Positions 38,030-50,057 of a stretch of 64,000 nucleotides of DNA are shown piece by piece (within the stretch, counting starts at the first letter, position 1; the number at the start of each line of letters is the position of its first letter). Under the pieces are notes generated by a model. It was not told the origin of the DNA. It made no database searches and saw only the letters and a program-made list of their open reading frames with translations. Source of the stretch: Pithys albifrons albifrons (lineage: Eukaryota > Chordata > Aves > Passeriformes > Thamnophilidae); assembly GCF_047495875.1 (NCBI RefSeq), contig NC_092458.1:110037727-110101726 (forward strand), in the 5' to 3' direction. Made by a program: the position numbers and the translations under genes.

Positions 38030-38520
38030 GACTTTCACTGATGGGATCAAAGCGCCTTCACAGTAGTGGTTCCAGTGTCCTGGAGGGTCCCCTCTATACT
38101 CCCTGACATTCCACTCACACAGACCAGGTTTCCTCATGGGTTCAACCCCAGGTTTGCCTTAGCTGAGTCTGGTTTTAAAGAGGACCTCTGGGCTTTAATC
38201 CCCTCACAGTCCAGGCATCCCCAAATCTCACTCTTCCTCCTGAGACTTCATCACTGCCATACCTCTGAGTGTCCCTCACCTGGCTATGCCACAGGTCCCC
38301 AGGCCTGTTGCTGGCCAAAGCATTGGAAGTTCACAGCCTCCCACCATGTAGAGCTCAACCTGCAGCTGCACCTCGAGCTATCTGCAGTGAACGTGTTCCT
38401 CAACACCATGAATGAAAATCATGAATGGGCACACATGGAAGTCACTGTGCTGTGTAAAATCCAGTCCTTCCAAGTATTAGTTAGGCCTTCTGTAAAAAAA
38501 AACACTGTACCTGACTGAAT
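38030..38520. other. GC-richer block of unknown origin
   Basis: About half of the bases here are G or C, against roughly a third in the flanks. One plus-strand frame is open for 150 codons (38066-38518). The peptide shows no domain, signal peptide or low-complexity pattern that I recognise. There is no convincing start context or splice pair. The block has the feel of an old repeat or pseudogene segment, but I cannot name it. Confidence 0.4.
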
Positions 38521-41500
38521 GTCTAAATGAATCTGTTATCAGTGTTTTCACCTTTGCTGCAACCATCTTTACAGCTTCTTGATTTCTATTTATTTCTCTT
38601 CTTTTTGCAACTGCAATAGCTTTCAGACCATTAGCATTATCTAAAGCCCTATCATAAGGTGTATCTTGCTACTATTACCTGCTTTTATTACATTCATTTG
38701 CATTTAGTTAAAAATGCTTAAATGCATATATATTTAATCCCTAGAGACTTTCTTTTGAGAAAGCAGATTATGGCCATGTCATAGAAATTGTTGTTCTGCA
38801 TCCAAATACAGGCAGAGAGCTCTGAATTTTCCAGAGTCATACTCAGTGGGATTAAATCATTGCAATACTGTAGCCTGTGTGAATGGACAAAGGGAACACT
38901 GACTTTCAGCAAGGTAAACTTTATTTTTAGAGCTAGGTAGAGCTGGAATAGTTTCTGGTTCACAGCTCATTAATTCAAATACAGGTTTCAATAGGTACCC
39001 TCTAAAGCCCTAGCTAGGTAATTTTACCTATTTATTTCTTTATGAGATTATTACCTCATTTTTGTACAGCATCATTTTCTAGAACTAAGGCATTTCCACA
39101 GCAAGGGTAACCTCTCTCACGTCGTTCTTCTGTCTCTTCCTCAAACTCCCCAAACCCCATATGACATCAAAATGCAGGAGAAAAGGGAATGGGTATGCAG
39201 AGAGGAATTTACAAGTTTGTCAAAACCAAAGTCAAGAAGGAAATTGTTGAGTATATAAGTAACCCTTAGAGTAAAAAGAAACACCCCCAAAATCACTCAT
39301 GAAATAATTCAAGATAGAAAAAAAATTCTTTCCATAGGGAATGTATTCATGAACCTTTTTAAAAATAAAAGTTATGGGCAACAAGTGCACCTCTGTAGAG
39401 ATAATCATCAGGGGGGAAAATAAACAACTCACTAATAAGACAGCTCAAGAAAACAAAGACAATCTCACCTCTTTCTGCTTGCAGGGTTCCTGACCCAACC
39501 ATCTGCTGATCCCCACTGAACACCCAGAGCTACAGGACCCTCTTGCATCCCAGGCAGCAGATGAAACCCAACAGCTCTGAGGGAACCAAACTCGGACACA
39601 CTCTTTTCTTCTCCCTTCAACAGCTGCTGCCAGTTATCTCATCACAGGCATATGAGGAGTTGAAATTATCAGCTCAGTTTGCCCCTTAGAGGCAAAAGGT
39701 GTTCATTGTAAGCAATTATTTTCTCACAATAACCTTTCAGAAACTATTAAAAGTTTTTTATTCCCAAATTACACAGAGTGCAGGATTTAAAAAAGAAGAT
39801 AATACTTGGTCAAATTTATAAAAGAAATTAACTAAGCAATAGTGTTGCTTTCATGAACAAAGAGAAATTTGATTCTGTCCCTCTAGGTCTTAACAGTTTT
39901 TTCTTTAAGATGGGGTTGAGATGTAAAAATAATAATAAAAAATATATAAGATGAGAAGTAGAGAAAATTCTTTCCATGAACACATAACCATTTCCTGATT
40001 TCTTACCATCTTTCCATTTAAGAACCTGAACTTGTTTTATAAATAAACTTTATGTCCTCAAACTACCATTTTTTTATCACTTCTCTGAAGTAAAATATGC
40101 TTATGTTCACCAGATTATTGTGCAAAGTAACACTCAGTAAATCAAAATATTAAAATTGTTAGCTAGACTTCTCTGTTTAAATTTAGAGAATAAATATTGT
40201 TGGTAACCTGCATGCCCTTAGATATATATTTTGAAGCCCCACATCACAGAGTAATTCAGATTTTAACTTTTCACCCATCATTAAACTTCTTGTGTATTGA
40301 AAGACGACCTGTTCTTCACTGATCCTGGAAATAATTATGCACATGCTAAAGTTAACATGCTGTAAGTAATCATTGTGATGACCCCTAGTGCATATAAAAT
40401 TAAGTAGGCACGTTTTAGGCCATAGTTTATTTTATCACACAACTTCTTTTTTTTTTCCTCACTCTGTTTAGATTAGTAAAGAAGAATGATAAGACAGGCC
40501 TTTGTGAAACTTTAAGAAATCAAAGACAAGAACAAACAGTACAAGTCATCAACGTGGGCCTGCCTCTTTCTACGATAAATAGGCAAACACTGAATATTAA
40601 GATTTTTTTCCATTTCTAAATAAATAGTCATCATGGCTACAATGCTGCAATGAAAAGTGTCTCTGGCCATCTATTAAAGAAAATAATTCTCCAGGCAAAG
40701 TCCTTTGTGGTTCAGCAGGAAACCACCAATTCCATCAGTCTTTGCAAATATAGGGACCTCCTTGTATGAAATTCCTTGCACACAGCCTGAGCAGGACCTT
40801 TGGAAGTGAAATAGTTCTGTCTTTCCTTGTAATTTCACCAAAAAAAGACCTGAAGGCCTGGCATGGCTCCTGAGCAAGATGGCAGGGAAGAGACCAGCTT
40901 GCAACTTTCTGGTTTTGTGAGTATTTGGAAGCTTGGATCTTGCCAGAAGGGAGAGCCATCTCTGGGAAGTATATGATGCTTTTCAGCAGAAACACTTTAA
41001 GTGTCAGGAATGCAAATTAAAAACATATTCTCTACAACAGCTCTCAGGTAACATGAAACAATGTTGCAAAGAGGAAATAAGTGACAAATAAGGAAAAAAA
41101 ACACAAGTTAAATTTCCTAAAAGGTTTGGGAAGCAAGAAATAAACAATATTGTTCCCTTCTCACTGATCGATAACATGGTGACTGGAGAGACTGAGACAG
41201 AGAAGGACAAACAGGAAGGGAAGACAAGAAATGCAAGGAGGTTGCAGACTTTGCTTTCCAGTTTTGAAAGGCATTGAAGTGTGGCCCTTTTGGTTTATTT
41301 GCAATGCATATAGCAAAGACAACAAAACAGTGTGGAAGTTCAGCTGTGACTCACTATGTACATAGATTATACAAGGACTTGATCTTGAAGTAACAAGGAA
41401 AAAAACCAACGCTTCTATGAAAGCAGGTAGCTTTGCATCTGTATCACTGTACTTAAGTATCCAAGTCTTTCCTAAACTTGTGTAAACAGAATAGAAACTA

Positions 41501-42654
41501 CAAAGAATAATAGACATCAATATTGAGTGTCAGTTCTTGAAATGGAAAAAAAAATAAAAATCATGTTTCATTTAAAGCAAGACTCTCAAAGGCTTCTTGA
41601 GAACTCAAGGATGTCTTCTCTCCAGTCCAATCTGAAAAAAAAAATAAAAAGCAAATTATCTCCATTTGCAGCTTATATATATTTTAGAGCTAACAAAAAC
41701 TGCCTCTGTTTCACCATAGAAGAGGGTGGAGTTGTATGTACTTTTGCATGACCAAAGTATGGGTTAAAATCCCCAGTCTCCCTAACAACCCCCAGTGACA
41801 GGGGCATTCCAGATCATCCCTCACGGTCCCCTGCTATGAGCTTCCCTCCAAATATGTCTTTGTCTCACTATTGACAATATATATTTCTATGTCTAGAAAG
41901 TCTGTCCTTCCCATTTTAGGACCCAGACCTTCCCATCTTTTTCATTTTTCCAAGGCAAATCTCTTCCTGCAGGAAAGAAATAGTTAATGATATTTCCCTG
42001 TCCCCTCTTCATAGGCTCCTTTGCTATCCAAAGGCTTGGAAGCATCTCCTATATGTGTCAGCAGTTAAGTATGGTCTAATTTAATGTGTGAATTTCAGCT
42101 CATTCTTATTCAACACAGCATTCAAGCATATGTGAAAATTTCAGCTTGTGGGTAGGTTCTCCTGAAGTCAATGAGGTTGCAGACACAACTTTTATGTTAA
42201 GCAAGTGTCTTTCTGGACTGCCTTTACTTCAGCATGACCAGCTTAAAGCCTGAATGTGTGTAAGCAGCAGGATTCAGTTCACTTCTGAGCTGCCATTATC
42301 TTAATACCTTGGACAGGGAATTACATATATATGCGTATATGCTTGTCTATACACATACATATATATATTTGGGATGCATGTACATATTTGGGATGCATAT
42401 ACATCCCACACACATTGCTTCTGAAAAGATATGAACAGTGTAGCTCTTGTTTCAAAATCCCAGCAAATTTTATCATAACATCGCACTGACTTGGATGAAA
42501 GAAATACCACCAAAAGCTTTCAAAGTCCAGCCTAACTCCCCAGGTTTGTTTCAAAAAATTTAACCTCATGAATCATGCCTTGGTTTATATGGGCACTGAC
42601 AAAACACAGACTTTCTCTACTGACCAGTTCTTCTCAAGCAAGGTTCTTCGAGCA
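38521..42654. other. Non-coding stretch, no gene seen
   Basis: AT-rich sequence without a supported gene. A good plus-strand acceptor-like tract (pyrimidines then CTTGCAG) ends at 39484, but all three following frames close quickly and no donor follows nearby. The minus-strand open frame at 41161-41520 (119 codons) lacks signals. A 19-bp tandem pair lies at 42364-42401, next to a TA/CA-rich run. Confidence 0.6.
42364..42401. repeat. 19-bp tandem duplication
   Basis: The unit ATATTTGGGATGCATGTAC (42364-42382) is followed directly by ATATTTGGGATGCATATAC (42383-42401), with a single difference. The preceding 30 bases are a TA/CA-rich simple repeat. Confidence 0.92.
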
Positions 42655-43160
42655 GCTCAGTTAGACTTTGCTCTCCTGTCAGGGCCAGGAGCCCACTATC
42701 TCCAGACTTGGCTGGCAGCCTGGCCGCCTGCCTGCTGCTGCCTGGGAGCCATCAGGCTGCCCGTGCTCACCAGCTGCCTGTGTCACCTTGCCAAAACCTG
42801 CAAGGGATCTACGTGCCACCAGCCACCTGGCACAGGGGTCCCAGGTTTTTGCCACTCCCTGCCCAAGCCCAACCACCAATCACACATCACAGAGGTGCCA
42901 TAAGATCTGAACTTCCTCTGCTGAAGTCTGGCCAAACTCTGCTCTTGCTTCAACCTGTCCCTGAGGCCTTGGACAACCCCCTGCCAGCAGCCACTGCTGC
43001 TCTTGTCCCAGCAAATGCTGGTGGCTGCTGGGCACTGCATTGTGGCTGCCCTGGCCTCTTTCAAGTAGCTCTGCTTCCTGTCCCTTCATCTACAGAAACT
43101 GCTGGGCTGTTCTTGCTCATCTCTCCCTCTCCTTGGTTTTCAGTCCCCATGCTGCATTCA
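42655..43160. other. GC-rich, CpG-poor block of unknown origin
   Basis: GC content is about 60%, against about 37% in the flanks, yet CpG is scarce, so this is not a CpG island. Several overlapping frames are open on both strands, which is expected where stop codons are rare by composition. Near its end is a strong acceptor-like pyrimidine tract (CTCTCCCTCTCCTTGG, then TTTTCAG, ending at 43143), followed 17 bases later by a donor-like GGTGAATG. It may be an unrecognised transposable element, an exon-derived fragment or a local GC-rich relic. No domain is recognisable in any frame. Confidence 0.4.
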
Positions 43161-46100
43161 GGTGAATGATCCTCAGGTGTCTACATGTCTTTGTCTGCTC
43201 AGACTCCTTGGCTCCTCTGGCAGGGATAAGGCAATTTCTGTTTCGGTTCACCTTTGCTAGGAATGATGAAAACCTACACCTCCCACCACTGCTGCTTTCC
43301 TCTTCTGCCTTCTTCACTCAGAAATGCCATGTACACCAGGTGTTTAACCCATTCCTTCATAAACTTGGACACTTAGACCATAAAGGAAAGGACTGGTCAA
43401 TGTGCCAATGGGAGGACAGTCACTGATGTGGCTCTGTGGCACCCTTTGTAGCTTCAATTTTTACCATCTTACCAGATGTTGCAGAAATAATCAAGCAACT
43501 TCTAAAACAGTAACAAAGCAATTATAAAACTCTTATATCTGTCCAACATGACTACTCATGGCACCAGTGTTACTTATTCTAATAAACTCTACTTGTATTC
43601 AATGCCATGTACCTCATTTGAGATGATGTAATTTCCTACTCAGTACAGTAAAGTGCTACAGTAACAACTGTAACAATTTCTCCTTTCTAAAATCATGTTT
43701 GTAACTCTAGATGTCCTGGCATTCAGGTTCACCAGATTTATCTATGTCCATGTTCCCTGGGAGATGAGCATTTCTCACAGTTCCCATGGTATGAGCTGCC
43801 TGTGCAGGCTTCTGCAAACTTGTCCCTTATGCCTCATCCTGGAGACCCTGTGCTGGAGATCTAGGAAGAAGGATTTGCACTCAACTGTTAACATTGCTTC
43901 TCAAATTTTTAACCTGAAGTAAATGTTTAATGAAATATGAAAGGGATGCAAGAGCAAACACGGGTTAATGCAGAATTAATTTGTCTAAAGAGGATTCGAG
44001 ATGTCAGGCTCAACTACAAGGTTAGCTATGAAAAAGATAGTTTCATAATAAAAAAAAATAGCTAAGACAGGATAAAGAGATATGTAGGAGAAGGAGGAAA
44101 TAAGGTAAGAGAAACAATAAAGGGAGAGGCATATTTGTCCAGAGTAGTCTTTTATGTGTTTCTATGATTTCTCATGCTCTTGAGTTCTAAGCCAAGATCA
44201 ATTGGGATTAATCAGTTGTATAGAAAGCATTGTGAACTCATTGCAGGCTTTTAGAGTTTAAATTTGTTTATTGAGCACAATTTGGTTAGCATCAGGTGCT
44301 GAAGTTACAGACACCAACACTAGCATAGAAATTACTTTATTTAGCTCCCAGTTGGAAGTTTCTATAGCAACTGGGTCCTATACCAGGAAGCTGAGTTTCT
44401 GGCACAGGAATACTGCTGCTGATGCTGCTAGAGATTGTTAACACTGTATTTTTGGAGCACTCAGCTGTTCCTTAATTCTTTCTAAGCCTCAACTCCTCCT
44501 TTTTCTGAGGTCTTTCTTCAGCATAAATTTCCCTGCTTAGTCATACTTGCAATTGCACTTTTTGCTCTTAACTTTCCTTCCTTTGCTGTAACAGAAACTA
44601 CCTATTTCAGTCCAAGTTCACTTTCCCTAGAACACCTTGCAGGGTCCCCTGCATTCTCCTACTGTGCAATGGGGCAGAGCTGGAGGGAGAGGACCTGGGT
44701 ACAGAAACTGTGAGGAGTGTCCAGGTTAAGATGCCTCTCATGGGCCTACTCTTACTTGTGACTTTAAACCTGGAGCCAATTCTATGGAAGCTGCTCTTGC
44801 CCCAAATTCAGAACATGATCATGCCACAACTTGAAATCAGATTGTGCTTTTAGATAGGGTCAAGAGTAAAGCTGTAACACTGACTTGCAAACATTAAACC
44901 CCTCATTATCGTCTTTTTAATATGTAGGGAAACTCATGTCTGAGTTCCACCTTTCTTGATGCCTTTTCAGTCCTATCCCTCACTACTGAGATATGTTGAA
45001 AAGCTGTGGGAGTAGTCCAGGAAGAGAACTGTATTATTGCAGAGTAAACAGATGTCTCTTTTACCTATAAGACATCTTTATTTATGTATCTTTCACAACT
45101 GTGAATCAATAGTCTTTCTTAGCAACTAGATTTACTTTGAGGGGATACACTCAAATGCTTATGTAGATGGAGGTGCAAACCACTGTTAGGAAAACATAAA
45201 ATTCATATAAGTAGGTGTTTGGGTGGCTCAGTAGTTATGCATTTTGAGATTCCTTTCTTGGTGTGTGGGTTGTAATTTTTGTTTGGTTGGTTTTGTTTTG
45301 TTTTTTTTTTAAATTACTTTGCCTGTTTATGAGTAAAACAATGGCAGTTTGAATCATCAGATGTTTATACTCTCTGGTATGGTTTTTAACTTATCTGGTT
45401 CAACTCCTTCTACATCAAAGAATAATATGTTATTCTACTCAAAACCCTCTGGAGATGTCCCTTATGCTGTCCTGAACACCTCTGTCCCAAGAGAAAGAGC
45501 ACTACCTATCTCAAAGCCACAGAAAACAAAACCTCGTATCAATGAAATGCAAATTTATATTTGGTCACTCAGGCACAGCATGGAACATATGTTCTGAATA
45601 ACAATAGCTTCAAGTATCCCTAGGTAGGCTGGACACTGCAGCCAGAATTAATTCTTGTGGTTCTTCACAGATGAAAGGAAAAGCTGTGGCAGGGTCTCAC
45701 TTTATAGCTCAGGCAGCAGCTCCAAAAGGACTGAGAACAGTGAACACTGCAAGATGACGTGGCTGTGCACTGTGGGAAAACTGTAAAAGCACCGAGGTTT
45801 GTGTGAGCTTCAGGATTTTTTCTGCAGAAAAAAAACTTTCAGGAGAAAATATACCAAATCTGCAGTAAACTACTGGCAGGTCCAGCCCTGGTCTGTGTTA
45901 GCAAAGTCTAGATGGCTTGGATATTGGCTGTTTGCTTCTGTTGTTATCTTTCCAATACTATTCAATTTGGCTGCCTCTTATCACTCCTAATAGGGGCTTT
46001 TGCTTTTCCATCTGACCTTAATAAAATGGGATCATCCTTGCTCAGGTTCCTAGGATTGCTATTTTAGGTGTTGGCAGTTTGAGAAGAGCTGGCTGAAGAA

Positions 46101-47462
46101 GTATTTTCCTTTTCTTTCCCATAGCCCTGATTTTTTTTCACCCAGTCCAGGGGTAGTTTCCCTGTCCTGGAATATCAATCTGGGGCCATTTGTGGGGTAC
46201 TGCAGTCTGTCAGGGGTGTCCCATCTGTCCAGGCACATTCTGTCTCTGGCAGCTGCAGTCTTTTCACCTCTCTTGCAGCAGATCCCTTCCAGGAAATTTA
46301 CAGCTTGTCCTCTAAATTCTTAACATCTCACTGCTGAGTTGCTGAAAGGGTCTATTTTGGAAAAGGGAATCAGAGCCCCAGAGAATGTGTTTCCACATGA
46401 TGCTGAAGGCAATAGGAGTCTCCAGGAGACCAGTGAGAAGATTAAAATGCTGGAATTTGTTGCCTGAAAATCATTCTTCTTCTCTTCAATGAGTCATCCA
46501 GCATCACAAGCAATCTCAGCATGACCTTCTGCTGCTGCCACTCCTTGTGCCCAGAGAGCCCATACAAACCCAGCAGAGGATATTGTTGCCACCATCTTTT
46601 GGCAAAACACTTCTCCCTGCAGCACTAAAGATTTTCATTTTCTTCTCTTTCACCATCCCAGGTTTCTGGCTTCTCTCTTAACAACCTTTGAAGAGTTTTT
46701 TTTTTCAAAATGGCAGCTGCAAAGGTCATCTCTTTCTGTTTCTTTTTGCTTGGAGACAGGAATTCTGCTTTGGAATAGAGATTCAAGGCAGCTTTCCAGA
46801 ACATGAAAATCCATTAGCTTAACACATTGTCTCCAGCCTGCAACAACTGACCAAGAAAGAATAAAAAAGTAAAAACAAAACAAAACCAACCATCAAAAAA
46901 AAAAAAACTAACAACTCCCCTCCCCCCCCCCAAAAAAAAAAAAGATGGGACTAAAAAAGGATGGGGCTATTGTACTAATTTGACTGACTAGGAGTGATTA
47001 CACTTTTCAGTATGATGGGGGTTTTTAAAGCATGAACACATAGTTCACATGCAATAGGTGGGTGAACTATATTTTAAGTTTTCTGTGCAGTATATAGTTG
47101 TTGAAATTATATTTAATTATATTTTAAAAGAATAGAGGAGGTCTTTTTCTTTAAAAGACTGTTCAGGAAGGAAAAAATGGTAATTGTATTACTTCTGCCT
47201 TTTTTTTAGACTTACCCAGTTTTCACTCATTAATCCACAATTATTATTTTTTTTTCATAGTTCAAGTCATACTTCTTTTATGGAACATGTGATTTATCAC
47301 ACATTGTATGTTATGTAGAAAAAAATAGATTTAATTTACAAGAGATGTTAATTCCTTCATATAAGTCCACTATATAAACCCTTCAGTAAGAGATCATAGA
47401 TTGAAAGTGCATATCTCATGATAGTTTGTAAGAAAAATCATCAGTGGAACATTGTTAGGTAA
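43161..47462. other. Non-coding stretch, no gene seen
   Basis: Unique sequence of mixed composition without a supported gene. It holds a T/G-rich run at about 45279-45311 and an A/C-rich low-complexity zone at 46863-46943. A minus-strand acceptor-like tract just before about 46845 opens into the frame at 46650-46889, but no acceptable donor follows. The segments at 44570-44900 and 46080-46640 are somewhat GC-richer and may be old unrecognised repeats. Confidence 0.55.
46863..46943. repeat. A/C-rich low-complexity run with C10A12
   Basis: It is composed of AAAAC and CAAAACC units, an A13 run and then ten C (46922-46931) followed by twelve A (46932-46943). It is simple-sequence DNA that is prone to length change. 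Confidence 0.9.
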
Positions 47463-47467
47463 AGAGT
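47463..47467. repeat. Left target-site duplication, AGAGT
   Basis: Five bases AGAGT directly precede the TG end of the LTR. They recur directly after its CA end at 48190-48194. A perfect 5-base duplication marks an integrase-mediated insertion. Confidence 0.85.
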
Positions 47468-48189
47468 TGTGCGGGTTTAAAGGTAAACCAGCAGGAGAAA
47501 TGAACACAACACAAAAGAGATTATGAGTCAGAGCTACAATTTAATAATATAATTACAATAAATGCAATGGCACAAAGAGAAAAATTGGTTTTAACCCACA
47601 AAACCCCAGAAATATAACCCAGCACCCTGGGGCACAACTACAAAGGGGTTTATTAGGCCTTGTGCTGAACCCTATGTAGTTCCCCCAAGTCCAAAGTGGA
47701 ACACCTGTTGGTGCAGCTGACAGTTGCAGTCTGGTGGAGAGTGGTGGTCTCCTCCTGTCAAGGTTCTGATCCTCTGGATCCAACCAGTGCCCCCTGAGGT
47801 CTTTTTACCTCAAGATATGTACCCCCAGGTCCAGGTGGGAGCACCAAGTACCTCCCCCAGGGTGGGGAATTACACAATGGGTAATCTGTGAGTCATGGGG
47901 TATTTTGGAACCGTTGATGGCCCATCAGCAGACACGCCTCCTCAGCCTGGGTGGAAGGTGCTAACAACTCCCAGGAGGGGAGTTATCACAGCTCTTATCT
48001 CACAGGCTTCTTTCACACCCAGCTCACAACCTGAGGGGTCAGGTGTGCCCTGGGCAGCTGCTGCAAATGGTCCATTGTTCTTGGGAAATGAATAGAGGGA
48101 GTAGAATACATAGCTTTGATCACACACACACCGCCCCCCCCCCCCCCCCCCCTCAGTGATAAACTGGTCCCACCTGCTGAACTAGGACA
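47468..48189 (-). mobile_element. Solo LTR of an endogenous retrovirus, ERVL-like
   Basis: This 722-bp element has the LTR hallmarks. Read on the minus strand it starts TGTCCTAG at 48189 and ends CCGCACA at 47468, so both ends carry TG...CA. AGAGT flanks it on both sides. On the minus strand, an AATAAA poly(A) signal lies at 47654-47649 and a TATA-like stretch at about 47815, in the right order for U3-R-U5. No internal retroviral genes, primer-binding site or second LTR adjoin it, so it is a solo LTR left after LTR-LTR recombination. A 5-base duplication is usual for class III (ERVL) elements; 4 or 6 bases are usual for other classes. The family name is not established. The U3 end carries a (CA)n plus C19 run. 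Open frames inside it are incidental. Confidence 0.85.
48134..48152. repeat. 19-base C run next to (CA)n, inside the LTR
   Basis: Nineteen uninterrupted C residues follow a short CA repeat and CCG. On the minus strand this is a G19 tract near the U3 start of the LTR. Such runs are unstable in length and often mis-sized in assemblies, and they can form G-quadruplex structures. Confidence 0.92.
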
Positions 48190-48194
48190 AGAGT
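48190..48194. repeat. Right target-site duplication, AGAGT
   Basis: It is identical to 47463-47467 and lies directly after the CA end of the LTR. Confidence 0.85.
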
Positions 48195-49992
48195 TCACTG
48201 CTGTATCTGAAATCAGCTTCCATTTAGTGTTTTCAGTTATTACTAATCCTGTGCTTAACATATTTCTAGTGGAAGAAATGAGCTCTGAAATATATAGGGG
48301 AAAAAAAAAAGAACAGTTGCAAATGTGATCTTGGGATCTGAACAAAAATTTATTTTAGCTCTATGGCTTTGCACTCAGTCCCTGCTCATTCCACTTTCAC
48401 AGACCACTTTTCTCCCTCTGCACAATCCCTATGTAGGTAAAAAGCAGCTTCCAGAAATCTGGATCCCTTGTTGCCTGCTAAAGGTGTTGTCTCACAATAT
48501 ATTTAAGGGAGTCAATGGAGGTATCATGGCACAGAGGGGCAACTCCTCCATATCTCCAGCACTGCACTCCCACCTATGCTTTTGTGCTAGCACCCAGCAT
48601 TTTCTAGTTTCATCAGAAACTGGGTCGTGGTATTTATCCACCTGAAAATATTCCACTGGAAATTTTGTAGGTGGATAAGTTTTAAGCTAGACCATGGCTT
48701 TCTGACCAATAGAGGTAGAGGCTTAAGTGGCAAATCAACATAATGGAAAGAGTGAGCACTCTGCACACAAAGGCACTACGGACTTAATTGTTAAAATGTT
48801 CCCAGTGATGTTTGATCAACAAAATGGTAAAAATAATTTGATTAAAGAGAAGTAGTTCTCTGGGGGCATTTAGATATTAAACTTTGGTTTGTATCAACAC
48901 TGTTCACTTACAATGAGGCTGTACCTTAGGAGCAGCTTATTGTGTGGCTCTACTTGGAGTAGAAAACCTTTTGACTTTGTTGTCATGTTGTGCACACAAA
49001 AGCACAATGGTTCTTGTTACTACATATTAGGAAAGAAAAGCAAAATAATTTTTAAAACAACTATTTAACTTAAAGATGTTGATGATAATGAAAAAACATA
49101 CACTGAAGTGCATTTCTTCTGGAAGATGCCACATTTTTGTCACAAAAAGAGGCATAATCTAGATTTGCAACTACAAATTGTATGCAAAAAGTTAACTGTC
49201 ATCATGCCACTTGATGGGAATACAGTACCAGGCATCCAAAAATCCCAAAATTATAAGATGGATGTAAAAATTGTCATGAAAGTTTTATAAAAGGAGATGA
49301 GATATAGAGAGGCTGTACTAAGTATTTTTCAATGAACACACACTTTTCTCAAATTAAATACTATGTGCATTTTTAAAAATTAGAAATTTGCAAATGTTGT
49401 AATTTAACCTCACCAAACCTAAATTAAACCTAAATCAGTCATAATTTTAGAATTAGTGCTTATACAGAGATTATATTTGTAATGTACATTATGTCTGGTG
49501 TAGTGGACTGAGCTCAGCCTGCATCATTTAAAAAATCCCTCTTTTCTAACATTTTCAAGGTATTCTAACACTTCTAAGTTATTCTAACATTTTCAAAGGT
49601 ATTTATTTATTAAAACAAACAAACAAACAAAGCAACCACAAAATCCCACCAACCAAAAATGGAAAACGCAAGCTCAGCTGAGTCTAGATCATGAGCATAC
49701 AAATAATTTTTGAAGAAGTGAACATATAGAACAAAGGTAGATATAAACCAGAAATAAAACCCAGATGTGAGAACAGAAGTTCCACAATGAGTTGGATATT
49801 AGTGAAGATGAATGGTATCATTGACAAAATTAGAGTAGAAGTGGACATTTCACTGAAAAATCCCAATTTCTTCAAGTCAGTCAAAGAGCAAGTGTGACAC
49901 CTGTTGTAGACAATTTCTCAATTGTGTCTACCTGCAGTCTCATGTAGAACACATGAATCTATTGAGAGGCCACAACCGTGTGATTACTTTTA
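48195..49992. other. Non-coding stretch, no gene seen
   Basis: AT-rich sequence with no supported gene. A short (AAAC)n run lies at about 49612-49632. Plus-strand open frames at 48325-48645 and 49108-49290 have no matching signals. Confidence 0.6.
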
Positions 49993-50057
49993 GAGTCATA
50001 GAATGATTTGGGTTGAAAGAGACCTTAAAGATCATCTCATTCAACCCTCCCACCCCC
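49993..50057 (-). repeat. CR1 LINE 3'-end fragment
   Basis: The plus strand reads GAGTCATAGAATGATTTG followed by 'ggttgaaagagaccttaaagatcatctcattcaaccctccc'. That is the reverse complement of the CR1 3' terminus. Only about 65 bases remain. Confidence 0.88.

Noticed and set aside
39485..39708. Strong plus-strand acceptor-like site at 39484 with GC-richer sequence after it
   Set aside because: All three frames close within a few codons to a few dozen bases, and the only downstream donor-like site (GTAAGC) is poor. A non-coding exon cannot be excluded but is unsupported.
42679..43169. Overlapping proline/leucine-rich open frames on both strands
   Set aside because: High GC reduces stop codons on both strands at once. 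No frame shows domain features or a splice pair.
46650..46845. Minus-strand acceptor (TTCTTTCTTGGTCAGTTG, then TTGCAG) leading into an open frame
   Set aside because: No acceptable donor follows. The nearest GT (AAAG/GTTGTT) departs from consensus.
47553..48345. Open frames inside and across the LTR on both strands
   Set aside because: They are by-products of LTR composition and the C19 run. LTRs of this type are non-coding.
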